Of a stretch of DNA of 64,000 nucleotides, positions 60,294 through 64,000 are shown one piece after another. Positions within the stretch are counted from its first letter, which is position 1; the number at the start of each line of letters is the position of its first letter. Under the pieces are notes generated by a model that had not been told where the DNA came from, did no database searches, and saw only the letters and a program-made list of their open reading frames with translations. The translations under genes and the position numbers were made by a program. The stretch lies in the NCBI RefSeq assembly GCF_003335085.1, contig NZ_QPEJ01000015.1, positions 124,001 to 188,000 on the forward strand, given 5' to 3'. Source of the stretch: Polaribacter sp. WD7 (lineage in GTDB: Bacteria; Bacteroidota; Bacteroidia; Flavobacteriales; Flavobacteriaceae).

Positions 60294-62306
60294 ATGATAT
60301 CAAGAAGTACCATAGACCGTGTTTTCGAATCTGCAAGAGTAGAAGAGGTTATTGGTGAATTTGTACAACTCAAAAAAGCAGGAAGCAACTTTAAAGGATT
60401 AAGTCCGTTTACAGACGAAAAATCTCCATCTTTTATGGTATCACCAGTAAAACAAATCTGGAAAGATTTTTCTACAGGAAAAGGAGGAAACGCTGTTTCT
60501 TTTTTAATGGAGCATGAGCATTATACCTATCCAGAGGCTTTAAGATGGTTAGCAAAAAAATACAATATAGAAATTGAAGAAACAGAGCAAACATCAGAAG
60601 AAAAAGCGCAGATGAATGAAAGAGAAAGTATGTTTTTGGTCTCTAATTTTGCCAAAGACTATTTTCATGATATCATGCTAAACTCTAATAAAGGAAAAGC
60701 CATAGGTTTAAGCTACTTTAAAGAAAGAGGTTTTAGAGAAGAAACCATAAAAAAGTTTGATTTAGGATATTGTATAGACGAGTGGGATAATTTTACAAAA
60801 GCAGCACTAGCTAAAGGCTACGATTTAAAATATTTAGCGTCAACAGGTCTAACTATAGTTAAAGAAAACAAACAATTTGACCGTTTTAAAGGCAGAGTAA
60901 TGTTTCCAATTCATTCTATGTCTGGGCGTATTTTAGGTTTTGGAGGCAGAATTTTAACCAATGATAAAAAAGCGGCTAAATATTTAAATTCTCCAGAAAG
61001 CGATATCTATCATAAAAGTAAAATTCTTTACGGAATTTATCAAGCTAAAAAAGAAATTGCAAAACAAGACAATTGTTTCTTAGTAGAAGGCTATACAGAT
61101 GTTATTTCTTTTCATCAATCTGGTATTCAAAATGTGGTAGCTTCTTCAGGTACAGCTTTAACACCAGATCAAATAAGATTGGTAAATCGTCTCACAAAAA
61201 ACATCACTGTTTTATTTGATGGTGATGCTGCAGGAGTTAGAGCTTCTATTAGAGGAATCGATTTAATTTTAGAGCAAGGAATGAACGTAAAGGTTGTTCA
61301 ATTTCCTGATGGAGAAGATCCAGATAGTTTTGCAAAATCACACTCATCTAAAGAATTAAAGGACTATTTAGAAAACTCAGCCCAAGATTTTATCAATTTT
61401 AAAGTATCACTCTTACTAAAAGATGCAAAAAATGATCCTGTTAAAAAAGCAGGCTTAATTAGAGATATTGTTACTAGTATTTCAAAAATTCCAGATGGTA
61501 TTCAACGAGAAGTATATGTACAAGAATGTGCACGAATTATGGATATTTCAGAAAGAGTACTATTTAGTGAGTTAGCACAACTTTTAAAGAAAGAAACAAC
61601 CCAAAGAAACAGACCAACAAAGTCTAAACAACATACTAATGTAGATCTTAATCAGCCACCTCCAGAATACTTTTTAGAGCAAGAACAGGCTCAAATGGGT
61701 ATGGTAAAAGTAGGTAATGTAACACCACAGAAAATTGACCAGTTATCAATTTTAGAAAAGGAGATTATTAGAATTTTATTGTTGTATGGTAATGAAGAGG
61801 TAGAGTTTACAGAAGAAATTGTAAATGTAGACGAAGATGGAAAAGAGACTATAACTATTAGAAAGTACCAAAATACGGTATCAGCAGAAATTTATTTACA
61901 CATTCAGGATGATGAAATAGTCTTTTCTAATCCAGTTTTTCAAGAAATTTATACAGAAATTATTCATCAGTTAAATCAGTCAGAACAACTAAATACAGAT
62001 CTCTTAATCAATCATAGTAATCCAAATATAGCCACAACAGTCACTTCTATTTTAATGGACGAAGAGAAGCATCAATTAAGTAGATGGGATTCTCAAAACA
62101 TCTTTGTTGCCGATGCTATAGAAGTATTACACAAATTGGTTAACGACTCAGTCTTTAATCTAAGGCGAATTTTAATTGGCGAAAAAATTGATGAGTTAAT
62201 GAGTCAAGCAACTCAGGAAGAAAGTGTAGTTATAGATTTAGAAGTGATTCAAAATTACACAAATTTAAAAATGAGACTTTTTGAAAAGTTAAATAGAGTA
62301 GTATAA
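60294..62306 (+). CDS. dnaG: DNA primase, with a zinc domain lacking its ligands
   Basis: 670 residues, standard length. It makes RNA primers at the fork. The N-terminal domain keeps the outline of the DnaG zinc-ribbon (FKGLSPFTDEKSPSFMVSP and WKDFSTGKGGNAVSFL), but the cysteines and histidine expected there are replaced (Ser37, Thr40, Asp58, Thr61). The TOPRIM core is intact, with FPIHSMSGRILGFGGR, LVEGYTDVISFHQSG and TVLFDGDAAGVRASIRG. A helicase-binding C-terminal domain follows. It is the first gene after the repeats. Confidence 0.95.
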   Translation: MISRSTIDRVFESARVEEVIGEFVQLKKAGSNFKGLSPFTDEKSPSFMVSPVKQIWKDFSTGKGGNAVSFLMEHEHYTYPEALRWLAKKYNIEIEETEQTSEEKAQMNERESMFLVSNFAKDYFHDIMLNSNKGKAIGLSYFKERGFREETIKKFDLGYCIDEWDNFTKAALAKGYDLKYLASTGLTIVKENKQFDRFKGRVMFPIHSMSGRILGFGGRILTNDKKAAKYLNSPESDIYHKSKILYGIYQAKKEIAKQDNCFLVEGYTDVISFHQSGIQNVVASSGTALTPDQIRLVNRLTKNITVLFDGDAAGVRASIRGIDLILEQGMNVKVVQFPDGEDPDSFAKSHSSKELKDYLENSAQDFINFKVSLLLKDAKNDPVKKAGLIRDIVTSISKIPDGIQREVYVQECARIMDISERVLFSELAQLLKKETTQRNRPTKSKQHTNVDLNQPPPEYFLEQEQAQMGMVKVGNVTPQKIDQLSILEKEIIRILLLYGNEEVEFTEEIVNVDEDGKETITIRKYQNTVSAEIYLHIQDDEIVFSNPVFQEIYTEIIHQLNQSEQLNTDLLINHSNPNIATTVTSILMDEEKHQLSRWDSQNIFVADAIEVLHKLVNDSVFNLRRILIGEKIDELMSQATQEESVVIDLEVIQNYTNLKMRLFEKLNRVV

Positions 62307-62397
62307 TCTAAAGATTAAAAAAAAACAAATACTCTACGCAACCTTTTTCTACTTTCTTCATCTAAAGTAAAACAACTTACTTTAACCAAACCGCAAT

Positions 62398-62526
62398 ATG
62401 AAAAAAATCTTAGCCTTATTAAAGATTGTTTTACTCTTTATTACCCTACCATTTGAAATTTCTAAAGGCTCAAAAAGAAGAGCGCACAAAAAAATTAATG
62501 CATTAATTGTATCAGTTTTCTTTTAA
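62398..62526 (+). CDS. Micro-protein A of a tandem paralogous pair (42 residues)
   Basis: MKKILALLKIVLLFITLPFE begins the frame and ISKGSKRRAHKKINALIVSV FF-like residues end it: a hydrophobic stretch near residues 5-19, then a basic SKGSKRRAHKK patch. It aligns without gaps with the 43-residue peptide at 62765, sharing LPFEISKGSK. It lies 91 bases after dnaG. A hairpin (AAAGTAA/TTACTTT, 62364-62383) sits 14 bases before the ATG and could mask translation. I do not recognise a family. The conserved pattern between the two copies is the evidence that they are genes. Confidence 0.6.
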   Translation: MKKILALLKIVLLFITLPFEISKGSKRRAHKKINALIVSVFF

Positions 62527-62764
62527 GAAATTGTTATTTCTACTGCTAAAATTGTCTAAGATTAGAGAGCTAGATTATCATTTTAATTTGTGTTTAAGGC
62601 TATATGAAATTATATTTATCTGTAAATAAATCTTTTAAGTTAAAATAAATTTAACCTCAGATATTATGAAAATATAAAAACAGGTATTTTCCCCTATCAG
62701 TTAAATTTATGATTAAATTATAAATTCTTATATTGCAGACTCTAACAAAACAAGTTTCTCAACT

Positions 62765-62896
62765 ATGAAAAAATTTTTACAATTATTAAGAATTGCTCAA
62801 TTGTTTATCTTGTTACCCTTTGAGATATCAAAAGGTTCCAAAAAAAGAGCTTACATGAAAATTAAAGAAATGATGGTAGCAGCTAATTTGCTATAA
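62765..62896 (+). CDS. Micro-protein B of a tandem paralogous pair (43 residues)
   Basis: MKKFLQLLRIAQLFILLPFE begins the frame and continues ISKGSKKRAYMKIKEMMVAA NLL-type residues. Over 30 residues it is about two-thirds identical to the peptide at 62398, with the block LPFEISKGSK invariant. The N-terminal part could be a membrane helix or signal and the following region is basic. A strong terminator begins 16 bases after its stop, so it is a transcript end. The 238 bases between the two copies have no gene. Function unknown; small membrane peptide or leader-like peptide are options. Confidence 0.6.
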   Translation: MKKFLQLLRIAQLFILLPFEISKGSKKRAYMKIKEMMVAANLL

Positions 62897-62912
62897 CTAT
62901 AATTAAAAAATA

Positions 62913-62945
62913 AAAAATGCCTTAATCTTAGATTAAGGCATTTTT
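62913..62945. terminator. Bidirectional terminator after micro-protein B and nadE
   Basis: Perfect 16-base arms AAAAATGCCTTAATCT and AGATTAAGGCATTTTT surround a single T. It separates the micro-protein gene from the convergent nadE. Confidence 0.9.
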
Positions 62946-62962
62946 AATAAAAGAAGAATTTA

Positions 62963-63751
62963 TTATTTCAGTTCTTTTGGAATTTCACAAACAGGAATTG
63001 GCAACATTTTATGTTGGTTTATGCGGTTTAAACGAGCATAAATTTTGAATACTTCTTGTTGTCTTCCATTAAAATTATCTTCGGTTTTACCAGCATCTTG
63101 CATTTGCATTGCCCACTCTAATTCATCATAAGAGGCTCCGAGCTGGTCTTCATCTGTCCTACTATCTCCAAACAAACCGTCAGTTGGTTGTGCTGTTTGT
63201 ATAGAATTAGGAACTTCTAAAAAAGCAGCTAGAGCATATACTTCAGACTTCATTAAGTCTGCAATAGGACTTAAATCTACACCACCATCTCCATATTTAG
63301 TATAAAATCCAACGCCAAAATCCTCAACTTTATTTCCTGTACCAGCCACTAATAAGCCGTGTATACCTGCTAAATAATACAAACTAGTCATTCTAAGTCT
63401 AGCTCTCGTGTTGGCTAAAGATAAATCTACTTTAGAAGTATCATTTGTAATAGGAACAACTTTTTTAAAGGTTTCAAAAGTATTTGTTAGATCAACTCTT
63501 ACATCAGAAACATTCTTAAATTTTGCTTTTAATTGCCTTATGTGCTCTTGAGCTCTACTAACTTGACTTTCTGCTTGATGAATAGGCATTTCTACACATA
63601 AAGTAGGTAAACCTGTTTTTGCGCATAATGTAGAGGTTAATGCAGAATCTATTCCACCAGACACACCTACAACAAAGCCATTAACGTTTGCATTTTCAGC
63701 ATATTCTTTTAACCAACCAATAATATGTTTTGAAACTTTTTCGGTATTCAT
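62963..63751 (-). CDS. nadE: NH3-dependent NAD synthetase
   Basis: 262 residues, the size of the ammonia-dependent form without a glutaminase domain. The ATP-pyrophosphatase loop FVVGVSGGIDSALTSTLC lies near residue 27; TGNKVEDFGVGFYTKYGDGG and DLSPIADLMKSEVYALA are further family blocks. It amidates deamido-NAD with ammonia and ATP. Together with the riboside kinase and PnuC genes near the left end, the window holds two separate routes into NAD. It diverges from gldB. Confidence 0.95.
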   Translation of the reverse strand: MNTEKVSKHIIGWLKEYAENANVNGFVVGVSGGIDSALTSTLCAKTGLPTLCVEMPIHQAESQVSRAQEHIRQLKAKFKNVSDVRVDLTNTFETFKKVVPITNDTSKVDLSLANTRARLRMTSLYYLAGIHGLLVAGTGNKVEDFGVGFYTKYGDGGVDLSPIADLMKSEVYALAAFLEVPNSIQTAQPTDGLFGDSRTDEDQLGASYDELEWAMQMQDAGKTEDNFNGRQQEVFKIYARLNRINQHKMLPIPVCEIPKELK

Positions 63752-63810
63752 TGATAAACTATTTTAGTAATTTTGTCGTTCTTAAATCCAGATACTAAGA
63801 TACAAAGATT

Positions 63811-64000
63811 ATGAGATTTTTTTTAAGAGTATTAATAGTTTTGCCCTTGTTTTTTTCATGTTCTGATAAAAAAAAGACCCAAATTGATGTTTCTAATATT
63901 AATGTTGATTTTTCGGTAAAAAGGTTTGATGTTGATTTTTATAATGCAAACAAATTTTCTTTAAAAGGCGTAAAAGAAAAATATCCATTTTTATTTCCAC
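63811..64000 (+). CDS. gldB: Gliding motility lipoprotein GldB (5' part)
   Basis: The window ends inside this gene; 63 residues are visible. The lipobox is LPLFFSC at residues 11-17. The following VSNINVDFSVKRFDVDFYN and GVKEKYPFLFP match the start of GldB. GldB is essential for gliding and for the type IX secretion/gliding machine of flavobacteria. It lies 59 bases from the divergent nadE start. Confidence 0.85.
   Translation, partial: MRFFLRVLIVLPLFFSCSDKKKTQIDVSNINVDFSVKRFDVDFYNANKFSLKGVKEKYPFLFP

Noticed and set aside
1..64000. tRNA or rRNA genes
   Set aside because: No cloverleaf-like or rRNA-like sequence was noticed in the gaps; only a tRNA scan could exclude a missed one.

Overview
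The window looks like a chromosomal segment of a Flavobacteriaceae bacterium (Bacteroidota), probably marine and Polaribacter- or Tenacibaculum-like. The genus is inference. Supporting signs are the very AT-rich DNA, promoters of the Bacteroidota type (TTTG or TTG near -33, TAnnTTTG near -7), gliding genes gldD, gldE and a partial gldB, GLPGLI, DUF4292, DUF5689 and DUF2911 proteins, many lipoproteins with the S-C lipobox, and outer-membrane barrels paired with carboxypeptidase-like regulatory domains. I saw no tRNA, rRNA, CRISPR array, transposase or prophage.

Layout. 0-5 kb: a barrel protein, then a leftward block with ArfB, a nicotinamide riboside kinase overlapping its PnuC transporter, a geranylgeranylglyceryl phosphate synthase and a phosphopantetheinyl transferase. 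5-12 kb: ahcY, a lone HEPN-type protein, a DinB-like protein, an SLC13 transporter, a DUF2911 protein and YifB. 12-19 kb (leftward): ppc, tilS, a small unknown, pabB and a PagL-like barrel. 19.8-24.4 kb: an accessory locus with a large outer-membrane barrel, a GLPGLI gene interrupted by one stop codon, an intact GLPGLI gene and a secreted four-cysteine mini-protein. 24.7-26.6 kb: an ABC-F gene with an attenuator-like leader. 26.8-30.9 kb: an operon of a nucleotidyltransferase, a TPR protein, a DUF4292 lipoprotein and an EnvC-like protein. 31-37 kb: PfpI, MscS, thioesterase, a SPOR protein, DprA, a kinase-like unknown and an EamA permease.

37-45 kb: a Kelch-like lipoprotein, gldD-gldE, ssb, mutY, HU, a 29-residue ribosomal-type protein and RNase E/G. 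44.4-49.8 kb: a secreted nuclease/phosphatase divergent from a TonB-dependent receptor and a DUF5689 surface protein, probably a nucleic-acid or phosphate scavenging set. 49.9-52.5 kb: a two-component system with a membrane protein and a lipoprotein. 52.9-60 kb: mce, the ftsX-DUF3098-uppP-truB cluster, a holin-like membrane protein, tig, clpP and clpX. 60-64 kb: dispersed repeats, dnaG with a zinc-less zinc domain, two paralogous 42/43-residue peptides, nadE and the start of gldB.

Most of the window is housekeeping. The most unusual parts are the tandem micro-proteins after dnaG, the cysteine peptide whose C-terminus resembles the TonB-box-like segment of the receptor in its own locus, the ABC-F leader, the direct repeats that fit a LytTR regulator site, and a protein after dprA with kinase-fold motifs.
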